A stretch of DNA of 64,000 nucleotides from positions 62,001 to 126,000 of the forward strand of contig QCBP01000002.1 of the NCBI GenBank assembly GCA_003279055.1, given 5' to 3'. The stretch comes from Prochlorococcus sp. AG-347-I21 (lineage in GTDB: Bacteria > Cyanobacteriota > Cyanobacteriia > PCC-6307 > Cyanobiaceae). The notes beneath the pieces were generated by a model. The model searched no databases, had not been told where the DNA came from, and saw only the letters and a list, made by a program, of their open reading frames with translations. Shown here piece after piece: positions 10,713 to 20,414 of this stretch. Position 1 is the stretch's first letter. Every line of letters begins with the position of its first letter. The position numbers and the translations under genes are program-made.

Positions 10713-11026
10713 TTAATTTGATTATTAATAGTTTTATTAAAGAGATCAATTTGCTTATTGATACCTTCAATTTCATTTAAAGCTTTTTTTATTTTGGAAT
10801 CTTGATAAGTATTTGTAGACTCATTTTCTTGAATATTATCGGCTTTTTCCAGTCTTGATGCTTCTTCAATTATGGATTCTTTTAAACTATCAAATTCTTT
10901 TTTGAGGATTTCTGGAGCATCCTGAGCAATATTTGTTGCCTCTTCAATTTTTTCAACAAATATTTCGCTTAATTTTTCGGTTACTTTATTAATGGCAGCT
11001 TTTAAAAGGTAATCAGAGTTGGTCAT
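10709..11026 (-). CDS. Hypothetical coiled-coil protein coupled to ABC1 kinase
   Basis: 105 residues, not recognised. Strongly acidic and helical in character (Glu/Lys/Ile/Asn-rich, heptad-like hydrophobics throughout, no membrane segment, no Cys). Its stop overlaps the ATG of the ABC1 kinase gene by 4 bp, suggesting translational coupling and perhaps a regulatory or scaffold role for that kinase; this is inference from position only. Confidence 0.7.
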   Translation of the reverse strand: MTNSDYLLKAAINKVTEKLSEIFVEKIEEATNIAQDAPEILKKEFDSLKESIIEEASRLEKADNIQENESTNTYQDSKIKKALNEIEGINKQIDLFNKTINNQIK

Positions 11027-11281
11027 GAAAAATATAATGTTTCAACGGCAATTGATTTTTCGATATGACCTAATAATAGATCAATACAGAACATTTCACG
11101 TAACTGATCATTTTGATAATTAATTTTTTATGTTTTTCCTATGTAAGTTTGTTTCTATATTAAGCTTTTTTCTCTTTTTTCTTTTAACTTATATCTATAT
11201 AAAGGTTCAGATATTTACTTTTAAAATATCTTCTAACCAAGAACTCATCTAATTAACTACTAAAAAAGGAGTTTTTTAAAA

Positions 11282-12238
11282 TTGGAAATCATAGAGTCAG
11301 ATGTAGTTATTATCGGTGGAGGCCCGGCCGGATGTACTTGCGCACTTTATACATCGCGTTCAAACTTAAAGACAGTAATTTTAGATAAAAATCCATCTGT
11401 AGGCGCCTTAGCAATAACTCACCAAATAGCTAATTATCCAGGTGTGCCGGTTGATATAAGTGGAGATAAATTACTTACTCTAATGAGAGAACAGGCTGTG
11501 CAATACGGAACAGATTATAGAAGAGCGCAAGTGTTTGGAATAGACGCCAGTGGAGAATGGAAAATGGTTTATACGCCCGAAGGCACTTTCAAAGCTAAAG
11601 CACTTGTACTTGCAAGTGGAGCCATGGGTAGGCCTGCATCATTTAAGGGCGAAGCGGATTTTCTTGGGAAAGGAGTAAGTTATTGTGCTACATGTGATGG
11701 AGCTTTTTATAAAAATAGAGAAGTTGCCGTTGTGGGAGTGAACAAGGAGGCAATTGAAGAGGCAACTGTTCTAACTAAATTTGCATCAACTGTGCATTGG
11801 ATAACATCAAGTGATCCTAAATCAGATAATGAAGAAGCTATGGAATTGATGGATAATTCCAATATAAAACATTGGAGCAGAACAAGATTATTGGAAATAT
11901 TGGGCGATGATATGGGTGTGAATGGGGTTGTTGTAAAAAATAAACAAGAAGAAAATCCTATCAATTTAAATTTAGATGGAGTGTTTGTTTACATGAGTGG
12001 TTCAAAGCCAATTACTGATTTTTTAGGGGACCAAATTGCTTTAAAAGAAGACGGAGGAGTTATTGTTGATGACTTTATGTCTACAAACTCTGATGGAGTA
12101 TGGGCTATTGGAGATATAAGAAATACACCATTTAAACAAGCCGTAGTTGCGGCTTCTGATGGATGTATTGCTGCAATGTCAATTGATAGATACTTGAATA
12201 GTCGAAAAAATATAAGAGTAGATTGGATTCATTCTTAA
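11282..12238 (+). CDS. Thioredoxin-reductase-like flavoprotein lacking NADPH motifs
   Basis: 318 residues with the TrxR fold: FAD dinucleotide motif (VVIIGGGPAGCTCALY, from residue 8), the redox pair Cys135-Cys138 (YCATCDG), and the C-terminal FAD motif GVWAIGDIRNTPFKQ. The NADPH domain is abnormal: the usual GGGDSA-type loop reads VVGVNKEAIEEA, and the HRR-type motif that binds the NADPH phosphate is absent (VHWITSSD instead). Family knowledge: cyanobacteria have TrxR-like flavoenzymes (DTR/DDOR types) that do not use NADPH. I infer membership there rather than a true NTR. TTG start at 11282, supported by AAGGAG about 10 nt upstream. Confidence 0.8.
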   Translation: MEIIESDVVIIGGGPAGCTCALYTSRSNLKTVILDKNPSVGALAITHQIANYPGVPVDISGDKLLTLMREQAVQYGTDYRRAQVFGIDASGEWKMVYTPEGTFKAKALVLASGAMGRPASFKGEADFLGKGVSYCATCDGAFYKNREVAVVGVNKEAIEEATVLTKFASTVHWITSSDPKSDNEEAMELMDNSNIKHWSRTRLLEILGDDMGVNGVVVKNKQEENPINLNLDGVFVYMSGSKPITDFLGDQIALKEDGGVIVDDFMSTNSDGVWAIGDIRNTPFKQAVVAASDGCIAAMSIDRYLNSRKNIRVDWIHS

Positions 12239-12260
12239 AAATAAATATTGCTTCTTCAAT

Positions 12261-12542
12261 TTAAAGGGGTGTTGCTTCAGAAATATAAGCAACTCCTCCG
12301 TAGTAGCTTAAATCGTCCCTGATGTTATCTCTCATTTTATCTATTAATTCTTGCTCACAAAAAACAATTACATGAGCATTTGCTCCTAATCCTGTAAATT
12401 CCATATCTTCAGTAACAACTCTTTCAGGCCCTCTGCCTGTGGCGTGTTTCATAATTGTATATCCAGGAACATTAGCCTTTTCTAATGTTTTAATGATTGC
12501 ATCTAGTTCTCTTTCACTAAATATCAAGTCTAATCTTTTCAT
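12261..12542 (-). CDS. sbtB: SbtB-like PII-family signalling protein
   Basis: 93-residue PII-fold protein: the strand-helix start MKRLDLIFSERELDAIIKTL, a short T-loop region (HATGRGPERVVTED), then HVIVFCEQELIDKM and a C-terminal strand. It lies 2 bp after the SbtA-type transporter gene, the classic sbtA-sbtB pair in which SbtB binds adenine nucleotides and modulates the transporter. The C-terminal CGPxGC loop of Synechocystis SbtB is missing; the protein stops at about the point where it would begin, so redox control through that loop is not expected. Confidence 0.85.
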   Translation of the reverse strand: MKRLDLIFSERELDAIIKTLEKANVPGYTIMKHATGRGPERVVTEDMEFTGLGANAHVIVFCEQELIDKMRDNIRDDLSYYGGVAYISEATPL

Positions 12543-12544
12543 TT

Positions 12545-13543
12545 TTATAGAGGGGACAATGGGATAATGTTATTAACTAAACTCATATATATGGGAATGC
12601 CAAGAACTATATTGAATGGGAAAGTGAGACCAAGTGTAGTTGAAATATAATAACTAGATTTAGCTTCTGGAACTGTCATCCTCATTGCTGCAGGAACTGC
12701 TAAATAAGAGGCGCTTGCACATAAAACCACAAATAAAAGTGCGTTGCCAGGTCCTAAAGATAAAAATCTTGCAACGGCAACACCAATAAATGCGTTAAAC
12801 AAAGGCATAAAAATGGCAAAGCCAATCAAGAAAGAACCCGCATTCTTCAGTCTCGGCAATCTTTGAGCAGCGACTATTCCCATATCTAACAAGAAGAAGC
12901 ATTCTGCTCCATAGAATAATTGTCCAGTAAAAGGCTCCATTTTTGTAATCCCTGAAGGATTACTGGAAGCAGTGAGAAATCCTACAATTAAGCTAGAGAG
13001 CAATAAATAAACTGATCCATTCAAAAGTGATTCGTGTAATATTGCGCTTAAATGCATTTTTCTTGATTTTGGTCTATTTTTTGGAGCTGCAAACTTTACT
13101 AGTAATAATCCAACAATTATTGCAGGAGATTCCATTAAAGCTAAGGCGCCAACCATAAACCCATCAAAGGCTATTTTTTGACTTTCCAAAAAACTTTCTG
13201 CGGAAATAAATGTAACAGCACTAATTGAACCGTATGCTGCTGCTATTGCGGCTGAATTAAAGACATCAAACTTAAATCTTAAAATTAAAAATCCAATCAG
13301 CGGGATTATAAGTGACATCAGTATCGCAGCACTTAAAGTAGGCAATACTTGATCTGTAAAACCACTTTTCTGTATCTCTATACCTCCTTTAAAACCAATA
13401 GCTAATAGCAGATATAAGGAGAAGAGTTTAGGTAATGGAGCTGGTATTTCTAAATCAGACTTAAACAGTACTGATATTGCTCCAATTAAAAAGAAAAGAA
13501 CTGGAGGTGCTAATACATTTTGCAGAATTGGATTTATTTCCAT
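12545..13543 (-). CDS. sbtA: SbtA-family sodium-dependent bicarbonate transporter
   Basis: 332 residues with about ten hydrophobic segments and a basic central cytoplasmic loop (KFAAPKNRPKSRKMHLS, about 150-166) between two five-helix halves, the SbtA (DUF897) architecture. Conserved features include LAIGFKGGIEI, GSISAVTFISAESFLE and the C-terminal ASASYLAVPAAMR region. It sits between a SulP/BicA gene and a PII-like gene on one strand, which supports HCO3- uptake for the carbon-concentrating mechanism. Marine picocyanobacterial members are divergent from freshwater SbtA, so function is inferred from homology and context. Confidence 0.87.
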   Translation of the reverse strand: MEINPILQNVLAPPVLFFLIGAISVLFKSDLEIPAPLPKLFSLYLLLAIGFKGGIEIQKSGFTDQVLPTLSAAILMSLIIPLIGFLILRFKFDVFNSAAIAAAYGSISAVTFISAESFLESQKIAFDGFMVGALALMESPAIIVGLLLVKFAAPKNRPKSRKMHLSAILHESLLNGSVYLLLSSLIVGFLTASSNPSGITKMEPFTGQLFYGAECFFLLDMGIVAAQRLPRLKNAGSFLIGFAIFMPLFNAFIGVAVARFLSLGPGNALLFVVLCASASYLAVPAAMRMTVPEAKSSYYISTTLGLTFPFNIVLGIPIYMSLVNNIIPLSPL

Positions 13544-13549
13544 AAATTA

Positions 13550-15202
13550 CTAGGCTATTTCATTTAGAGCACTTTCTAAAGCTTCTTTTCTTGTTTCAAT
13601 AATGCCTTCAACTCCAAACTTAGCTAATCTATCCTTTACTTTTTCATTAGCACCAGCAACAAATGCTTTTCTGGAATTATTTTTTGCTTCTTGCATCATA
13701 TCCTCTATTGCAAGAGTCGCAGTAACTCCTAGTCGTGGTACATCAGTAATATCTAATATCAAAACTTTGTAGTTTCTTACAAGCATCATTCTCTCAGATA
13801 TGCCTTTAGCTGCTCCAAAACTAAGTGGTCCTTTAAGTCTAAATAGCATTACCTCGCCTGAACATCTATCTAGAAGTGCTTTTTCATCAGCAGGCAAAGC
13901 ATTTTTTCCTTCATCATCTGCTGATAAAGGATTATCCTCATCCATACCTTCTAGTTGAGTTTCGGTTATTGAATCAATAGTTAGCATATTTGCTATGAAT
14001 ACACCGACTAAAACTGCCCAAATTAAATCCCAAAAAACAGTCATTAAAAGTACGCCGTACATTACCACTGATGTTTTTAAAGATAATTTGTGAGCCCTCC
14101 TCAAGAATCCCCAATCAATAATATCCAATCCTACTTTTATAAGAATTCCCGCTAGCAATGCAGTTGGTATTTGCTCAGCTAAAGGTCCTGCACCAACTAA
14201 AACTATCAATAATACAACCGAGTGAACCATACCAGAAATTGGAGTTGATCCCCCAGATTTAACATTTATAACTGTTCTCATGGTTGCTCCTGCTCCAGGT
14301 AAACCTGAAAACAGACCTGCAACAGCATTTCCTATTCCTTGACCAATAAGTTCTCTATCAGAATTATGTTTTGTTTGAGAGATATTGTCTGCTACTAGAG
14401 ATGTCAGTAAGGAGTCAATTGCGCCAAGTACTGCTAGGACTAATCCTGCTTTGAAAATAATTGGGAAATATTGATTAAAACTTGGGAAATTTAAAGATGG
14501 GACTCCCCTTGGTATTTCTCCAATTCTATCAATAGCTCCATCTCCAAAAATTAATATTGATATTGGGGTAACTATTAATAGGGCCAAGAGAGGAGAAGGA
14601 ACCCACTGACTTATTTTTCTAGGAGTAAGAAATACTATACCTAGTGTCATTATTGCTACTCCAATAGCAGCACCATTGGGCTGGAAATTTGAAAATACAG
14701 TAGTTAAAGATTCGACTACTCCACCTCGAGTGCTAATCCCAAGTAATGGTCCAATCTGAAGCGCAATGATTATTACTCCAATACCAGACATAAATCCTGA
14801 AACCACAGAATATGGAACTAAGGTAATGTATTTACCTAGTTTTAAAATCCCAAATAATATTTGGAGTAAGCCGCCAATGACTACCGCTGCCATAACTAAA
14901 GGTAGGATTTGTCCTGCAGAAAGATCTCTTGGAACTCCTACGGCAGCTAAGCCTGCTACTACTCCTGCAACAGTTACACTCATAGGACCGGTTGGTCCAC
15001 TAACTTGAGCAGGTGTTCCTCCAAATAATGCTGCTAAAAAACCAACTACTACAGCTCCATATAATCCATAAATTGCTCCGCCAGGTCCTAACGCAGCATT
15101 CCCAAAAGCAAGAGCAAGAGGTAAAGCCACCACTGCGGCTGTAATTCCCCCAAGAATATCTCCTCTTACATTCTTTAGATGAAAGCCATTAATTATTTTC
15201 AA
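13550..15202 (-). CDS. bicA: BicA-like SulP bicarbonate transporter
   Basis: SulP-family anion transporter, 550 residues: transmembrane domain with the typical start (LPLALAFG, residues 28-35), SGPTGPMSV, GQGIGNAVAGLFSGLPGAGA and an STAS domain from about residue 440 (LFRLKGPLSFGAA, VLILDITDVPRLG). In marine cyanobacteria this family member is BicA, a low-affinity, high-flux Na+/HCO3- symporter. First gene of bicA-sbtA-sbtB, with gaps of 6 and 2 bp, so one transcript is likely. A sulfate role is possible but less likely given the neighbours. Confidence 0.87.
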   Translation of the reverse strand: MKIINGFHLKNVRGDILGGITAAVVALPLALAFGNAALGPGGAIYGLYGAVVVGFLAALFGGTPAQVSGPTGPMSVTVAGVVAGLAAVGVPRDLSAGQILPLVMAAVVIGGLLQILFGILKLGKYITLVPYSVVSGFMSGIGVIIIALQIGPLLGISTRGGVVESLTTVFSNFQPNGAAIGVAIMTLGIVFLTPRKISQWVPSPLLALLIVTPISILIFGDGAIDRIGEIPRGVPSLNFPSFNQYFPIIFKAGLVLAVLGAIDSLLTSLVADNISQTKHNSDRELIGQGIGNAVAGLFSGLPGAGATMRTVINVKSGGSTPISGMVHSVVLLIVLVGAGPLAEQIPTALLAGILIKVGLDIIDWGFLRRAHKLSLKTSVVMYGVLLMTVFWDLIWAVLVGVFIANMLTIDSITETQLEGMDEDNPLSADDEGKNALPADEKALLDRCSGEVMLFRLKGPLSFGAAKGISERMMLVRNYKVLILDITDVPRLGVTATLAIEDMMQEAKNNSRKAFVAGANEKVKDRLAKFGVEGIIETRKEALESALNEIA

Positions 15203-15425
15203 AGATAATCTCCTTAAAATAAATACATAACTAAAAGATATTATCTCTTAATGACGTAAATTTGTGAAAAATAAAGTTTGTGCAAAATATTTTTGTAACT
15301 TTTTTTGCTCTTACTAAATTCATTTAAGTTAATTTTCCTGAACAAAAGTAGTCTCTGATTGATTTATGTGCGAGGCAAGCGATTAATGTATTAGATAAAT
15401 ATTTTTCAATTTAAATAATATTCAA

Positions 15426-16427
15426 ATGAATTCGATTATTCGTCCTAGAAGATTAAGAAAAACTGAGGCAATTAGAGAAATGGTTAGAGAAAACCATCTA
15501 AAGGCATCTGACTTTATATATCCATTATTTATTCATGAAAAAGATTTTAAAGAGGAGATTTCAGCAATGCCTGGAACCTATAGATGGGATATTAATGGCT
15601 TAATAAAGGAGGTTACTAGGGCATGGAAATTGGGAATAAGGTGTGTGGTTCTTTTCCCAAAAATTAACGATAGCTTAAAGACTGAAGATGGAGCAGAATG
15701 TTTTAATGAAGATGGTTTAATACCTAAAGCTATTCGAATATTAAAAAAAGAGATTCCAGAAATGGCAATAATGACAGATGTTGCCTTGGACCCATACTCT
15801 TGTGATGGTCATGATGGATTAGTTGATGAAACTGGAAAAATATTGAACGATGAAACAATCGAAATTTTAAAAAAACAAGCATTAACACAAGCAAGTGCTG
15901 GAGCAGATTTTATTGGCCCTAGTGACATGATGGATGGAAGAGTTGTTGCAATCAGAAATGCGCTTGATAATAAAGGATTTAGTGATGTAGGTATTATTAG
16001 TTACACAGCAAAATATTCATCTGCTTATTACGGACCATTTAGAACTGCTTTAGATTCTGCTCCTAGAAAAAATAGTAAGAAAATAATTCCAGATAATAAG
16101 TCTACATATCAAATGGACCCTGCTAATTCAAAAGAGGCTTTAATTGAATGTGCATTGGATCAGTATGAAGGCGCTGATATTTTGATGGTAAAACCAGGAA
16201 TTTCATACTTGGATATTGTTTATAGATTAAGCACTTTTTCAAATAAACCTATAGCCGCATACAACGTTAGTGGGGAGTATTCCATGGTCAAGTCAGCTGC
16301 TATGAAGAACTGGATTAACGAAAAAGATATTGTATTAGAAACATTGCTTAGTTTTAAAAGAGCAGGAGCAAAATTAATACTCACTTATCATGCGTGTGAT
16401 GCATCTCAATGGTTGCAGGATACGTAA
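15426..16427 (+). CDS. hemB: Delta-aminolevulinic acid dehydratase (porphobilinogen synthase)
   Basis: Condenses two 5-aminolevulinates to porphobilinogen for chlorophyll and heme. 333 residues. Two active-site lysines are visible: YTAKYSSAYYGPFR and ILMVKPGISYLDI. The metal segment reads DVALDPYSCDGHDG, the Asp-rich Mg-type sequence of plants and cyanobacteria rather than the Cys-rich Zn type. ATG start at 15426; the 223-bp upstream gap holds the promoter region shared with divergent bicA. Confidence 0.97.
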   Translation: MNSIIRPRRLRKTEAIREMVRENHLKASDFIYPLFIHEKDFKEEISAMPGTYRWDINGLIKEVTRAWKLGIRCVVLFPKINDSLKTEDGAECFNEDGLIPKAIRILKKEIPEMAIMTDVALDPYSCDGHDGLVDETGKILNDETIEILKKQALTQASAGADFIGPSDMMDGRVVAIRNALDNKGFSDVGIISYTAKYSSAYYGPFRTALDSAPRKNSKKIIPDNKSTYQMDPANSKEALIECALDQYEGADILMVKPGISYLDIVYRLSTFSNKPIAAYNVSGEYSMVKSAAMKNWINEKDIVLETLLSFKRAGAKLILTYHACDASQWLQDT

Positions 16428-16490
16428 AAACTCATTATTAACAAAAATTTGGTTTATTCTTAAATAATTAATGAATTAATTGCTTTAGTT

Positions 16491-16877
16491 TTGAAGTTTT
16501 CACAAGGAGTAAATAGGATTGGTCACATTGCACTTAGAGTAGAGAATCTCGAAAGGGCGAAATCTTTTTATATTAAGCTCGGTATGAATTTAGTTTGGGA
16601 CGATAAAGATTGGTCTTATTTAGAAGCTGGTAAAGGGAAAGATGGACTTGCATTGTTAGGCCCTAGCTACAAAGCTGCGGGACCTCACTTTGCGTTTCAT
16701 TTTGAAAATAAAAAAGAAGTGGAAAATATTCAAAATGATTTAAAAAATTCTGGTGTAAAAGTTGGTCCTTTACATGAACATAGAGATGGAACAGCATCTT
16801 TTTATATGAAGGATACTGAAGGAAACTGGCTTGAGATGCTTTATGTTCCTCCTGAAGGGATTCAATCGAATGTTTGA
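16491..16877 (+). CDS. Glyoxalase/VOC superfamily protein
   Basis: 128-residue single-domain VOC protein with two beta-alpha-beta-beta-beta repeats: NRIGHIALRVENLERAKSFY, then PHFAFHFENKKEVENI and a C-terminal EGNWLEMLYV. His/Glu residues at the expected metal positions (the GHIAL His, the YLEAG Glu, the PHFAF His, the WLEML Glu) would allow metal binding, as in glyoxalase I. The substrate is uncertain. TTG start at 16491; its stop overlaps the upstream extension of the mutS2 frame, so the two are adjacent on one transcript. Confidence 0.82.
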   Translation: MKFSQGVNRIGHIALRVENLERAKSFYIKLGMNLVWDDKDWSYLEAGKGKDGLALLGPSYKAAGPHFAFHFENKKEVENIQNDLKNSGVKVGPLHEHRDGTASFYMKDTEGNWLEMLYVPPEGIQSNV

Positions 16878-16891
16878 TTCTTTTTTTTTGT

Positions 16892-19303
16892 ATGCAAGAG
16901 AAAAGTTATTCTAAAAAATCATATTCAGAATACACCTTAGAAGAAGAATCTATAAGCCTTTTAGAGTGGGATTCATTAAAAACGCATTTATCTTCGTTCG
17001 CCTTAACGGAAATGGGTAAACAAGCAATTTTAAGTTTTGGTATACCTTCAGAATACGAGTCATCTAAAAGACTTTTGAATGAAACTGTTGAAATAAATGA
17101 GCTAGAAAATAATTTAGATAAATCAATTAGTTTTTCTGGAGTTTTTGATATTAGTAGAAATATTGAAATTTGTTCCAAGGGAGGTTTAATTTCATCTTCT
17201 GAATTATTAGAAATAGCGAAAACAATTGCTGCAGCAAGAAATTTAAAAAAAATCATATTAGATGTTGAACAAAGGCCTTATATTTCATCATTTACGAAAA
17301 ATTTAATTGACCATCAGAATATCGAAAAGATTTTCAAAAAAGGCATTGAATCAAATGGAAGGATTTCAGACAATGCTAGTAATGAATTATCTATTCTTAG
17401 AAAAGAACTTTTATCTAAGAAACTTGAAAGAAAAATATTAGTTGAGAAATTTATTCAAAAGAATTTAGCTTATTTGCAAGACACTACTATTGGAGATCGA
17501 TATGGGAGGCCTGTTTTAGCAGTGAAAGTTAATTATGTAGATAAATTTAAAGGCATAATTCATGACTCTTCATCTTCAGGAAATACAGTATATTTTGAGC
17601 CTGAAAGTGTAGTAACTAAAGGTAATAAAATTGCTTCTTTAGAGGCTAGGATCACGGCAGAAGAATTTAAATTACTTAAAAAATGGGCCCAGGTTGTTAG
17701 TGATAATTCAGAAAATCTTATTGAAATGGCATCCATTTTATTGAGATTAGAAAATGCTCTAACTCGTTCAAGATATTCGAAATGGATTGGAGGCAAAACT
17801 CCTACGTTTGAGAAAAATCCTATTATTTCTATAATTGGTTTTTGTCATCCGTTATTGATTTGGGAACATAAGAAAAAAGGAGCCCCACCCCCAGTTGCTG
17901 TCGATTTTTCTATAAATAGAAATATTAAGGTTGTATCTATTACAGGTCCAAATACTGGAGGTAAAACGGCAGCTTTAAAAGGTTTGGGTTTGTCTTTACT
18001 TATGGCTAGAGCAGGATTATTGATACCTTCAACTAATAATCCTATTATCCCTTTTTGTCCAAATATATATGTGGATATAGGAGATAATCAATCATTAGAA
18101 GAAAATTTATCTACCTTCAGTGGGCATATATCCCGTATAAAAGCGATATTAGATTCACTTGATTATAAGAAAGGATTATCAGTTGTTTTGTTAGATGAGA
18201 TTGGATCTGGCACTGATCCTCTTGAAGGAAGTGCCCTTGCGATGGCTTTATTAAAAGAATTTGCAAATAAATCTGATATCACTTTAGCAACTACACATTA
18301 TGGAGATATTAAGGCTTTAAAATATAACGACTCAAGATTTGAAAACGTATCAGTTGCCTTTGATGAGGATTCTTTGAAGCCTAAATATATACTCAACTGG
18401 GGTATTCCTGGCAGAAGTAATGCTTTATCAATCTCAAAGAGAATTGGTCTCGATGAAAGCATACTTAATGAAGCTGCAAATTATCTAAAGCCAAAAGAAG
18501 TTGACAACATTAACAATATTATTAAAGGACTTGAGGAAGAGAAGATTAAACAACAAAATTCTGCAGAAGCTGCTGCAGAATTGATTGCAAGGACTGAAAT
18601 ATTACATGATGAACTGAAGAGAAATTATGAATATCAAAAAATAAATGCTGAAAAAATCCAGGAAATTGAAAGGTCTAAATTATCAAAACATATTGTATCC
18701 GCTAAAAAAGAGGTGATAGATTTGATTGAAAAATTAAGAGATAAAAATGTTAATGGAGATGATACGAGAATTATTGGAAAAAGATTAAAGGAAATTGAGA
18801 CGGAACATTTAACCCAAAAAAAACCTGAAAAGTCAATATCATGGAACCCTCAGGTAGGCGATTTTGTAAAGATTAAAAGTCTAAATAGTACGGGACAAAT
18901 TGTAGATTTAGATAAAAAAGGTGGTTTTTACGTAGTTAAATGCGGTTCATTCAGAAGCACATTATCTGTTAATGACTTTGAAGGTATTAATGGAGAAAAG
19001 CCCAATTTCAAAAGGTCAAAAATTGAAATCAACTCTACAAGAGAAGATTTTTCTTTTTCTAAAATTAGAACTAGTAAAAATACAATTGACGTAAGAGGAC
19101 TAAGAGTTCATGAAGCCGAGATAATTATTGAGGAAAAAATTAGAAAATTTCATGGACCGCTTTGGATTGTGCATGGAATTGGCACAGGGAAATTAAAAAA
19201 AGGATTAAGAAATTGGTTATCAGGTTTAAATTATGTTGATAAGATTGAAGATGCCGCCAACAACGAAGGTGGACCTGGTTGCAGTATTGCTTGGATAAAA
19301 TAA
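16892..19303 (+). CDS. mutS2: MutS2 family DNA/ribosome-associated ATPase
   Basis: About 803 residues from the ATG at 16892; the frame is open to a TTG at 16874, which I reject because the extra residues (LFFC-like) are not conserved in style and ATG is available. Contains the MutS core and ATPase (Walker A GPNTGGKT near 352, Walker B VVLLDEIGSGTDP, TTHYGDIK), a long coiled coil (about 540-640) and a C-terminal Smr endonuclease domain (DVRGLRVHEAE near 733, HGIGTGKLKKGLR). No mismatch-recognition domain. The family suppresses recombination or rescues collided ribosomes. Confidence 0.95.
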   Translation: MQEKSYSKKSYSEYTLEEESISLLEWDSLKTHLSSFALTEMGKQAILSFGIPSEYESSKRLLNETVEINELENNLDKSISFSGVFDISRNIEICSKGGLISSSELLEIAKTIAAARNLKKIILDVEQRPYISSFTKNLIDHQNIEKIFKKGIESNGRISDNASNELSILRKELLSKKLERKILVEKFIQKNLAYLQDTTIGDRYGRPVLAVKVNYVDKFKGIIHDSSSSGNTVYFEPESVVTKGNKIASLEARITAEEFKLLKKWAQVVSDNSENLIEMASILLRLENALTRSRYSKWIGGKTPTFEKNPIISIIGFCHPLLIWEHKKKGAPPPVAVDFSINRNIKVVSITGPNTGGKTAALKGLGLSLLMARAGLLIPSTNNPIIPFCPNIYVDIGDNQSLEENLSTFSGHISRIKAILDSLDYKKGLSVVLLDEIGSGTDPLEGSALAMALLKEFANKSDITLATTHYGDIKALKYNDSRFENVSVAFDEDSLKPKYILNWGIPGRSNALSISKRIGLDESILNEAANYLKPKEVDNINNIIKGLEEEKIKQQNSAEAAAELIARTEILHDELKRNYEYQKINAEKIQEIERSKLSKHIVSAKKEVIDLIEKLRDKNVNGDDTRIIGKRLKEIETEHLTQKKPEKSISWNPQVGDFVKIKSLNSTGQIVDLDKKGGFYVVKCGSFRSTLSVNDFEGINGEKPNFKRSKIEINSTREDFSFSKIRTSKNTIDVRGLRVHEAEIIIEEKIRKFHGPLWIVHGIGTGKLKKGLRNWLSGLNYVDKIEDAANNEGGPGCSIAWIK

Positions 19304-19344
19304 AATTTAATATATCTAGAAAAAAATTTAATAAGCGTAATTAA

Positions 19345-20328
19345 GTGCAATTTATTGATCAAGCAAACATTATTCTTAAAGCTGGAAAAGGTGGAAATGG
19401 AATAGTTTCATTTAGAAGAGAAAAATTTGTTCCTGCTGGAGGACCTTCGGGGGGAAATGGTGGCAGAGGGGGTTCAATAATTTTGATGGCTGATAATAAT
19501 CTTCAAACGTTATTAGATTTTAAATACAAACGTGAAATAATTGCTGAAGATGGATGCAAAGGAGGTCCCAATAAGAGATCAGGTGCTTCAGGTGAGGATA
19601 CAATCCTTAAAGTTCCCTGCGGTACAGAAATAAGGGATATTAAAACCGGTATTATTTTAGGAGACTTAACTAAAGACAAGCAGAGTTTAACTATTGCCAT
19701 TGGAGGAAGAGGTGGACATGGTAATGCTTACTATTTAAGTAATCAAAACAGAGCCCCTGAATCATTCACTGAAGGTAAAGATGGTGAGATATGGGAGGTT
19801 CAATTAGAACTAAAACTTCTTGCAGAAGTTGGGATCATAGGCCTTCCAAATGCCGGTAAAAGTACTTTAATTTCTGTTGTATCATCTGCTCGTCCAAAAA
19901 TTGCAAACTACCCTTTTACAACTTTAATACCTAACTTAGGTGTAGTAAGGAAAATTGATGGGAATGGTTGCCTTTTTGCGGATATTCCTGGATTGATATC
20001 AGGGGCAGCTGATGGAGTAGGTTTAGGGCATGATTTTTTAAGGCACATCCAAAGAACGAAAATACTTGTTCATTTAATCGATTCAATTGCAGAAAATCCC
20101 TTACATGATTTTGAGATAATTGAGCAGGAATTAAAAAAATATGGGAAAGGTCTTTTAGATAAAGAGAGGATAATAGTATTGAATAAAATGGAGTTGGTAG
20201 ATGATGATTATTTGAAAATAATTACAAAAAAGTTAGAGGATTTATCTAAAAAGAAAGTTTTAGTTATTTCTTCATCTTTAAAAAAAGGTTTATCTTCACT
20301 GCTTTCTGAAGTATGGAAAAGGATCTGA
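19345..20328 (+). CDS. obgE: GTPase Obg/CgtA
   Basis: Ribosome-assembly GTPase of 327 residues. Gly-rich OBG fold first ([28 protein letters not shown]), then the G domain: G1 GLPNAGKST near 167, [11 protein letters not shown]3 [20 protein letters not shown]4 NKMEL, G5 SSSLKKGL. No C-terminal OCT domain, so it is the minimal form. GTG start at 19345, fixed by the conserved MQFIDQANI-type N-terminus. It lies 41 bp after mutS2. Confidence 0.96.
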   Translation: MQFIDQANIILKAGKGGNGIVSFRREKFVPAGGPSGGNGGRGGSIILMADNNLQTLLDFKYKREIIAEDGCKGGPNKRSGASGEDTILKVPCGTEIRDIKTGIILGDLTKDKQSLTIAIGGRGGHGNAYYLSNQNRAPESFTEGKDGEIWEVQLELKLLAEVGIIGLPNAGKSTLISVVSSARPKIANYPFTTLIPNLGVVRKIDGNGCLFADIPGLISGAADGVGLGHDFLRHIQRTKILVHLIDSIAENPLHDFEIIEQELKKYGKGLLDKERIIVLNKMELVDDDYLKIITKKLEDLSKKKVLVISSSLKKGLSSLLSEVWKRI

Positions 20329-20414
20329 TTTAAATTAAAAATTTTTTTGTAGAAAAATACACTTGATTTAATAATCAAAATTAGCCATAAATAAGATACT
20401 TCTTTAAACACAAC

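Noticed and set aside
15366-15386. Six-codon ORF (ATG TGC ... TAA) ahead of hemB
   Set aside because: Too short, no ribosome binding site, and nothing ties it to hemB regulation.
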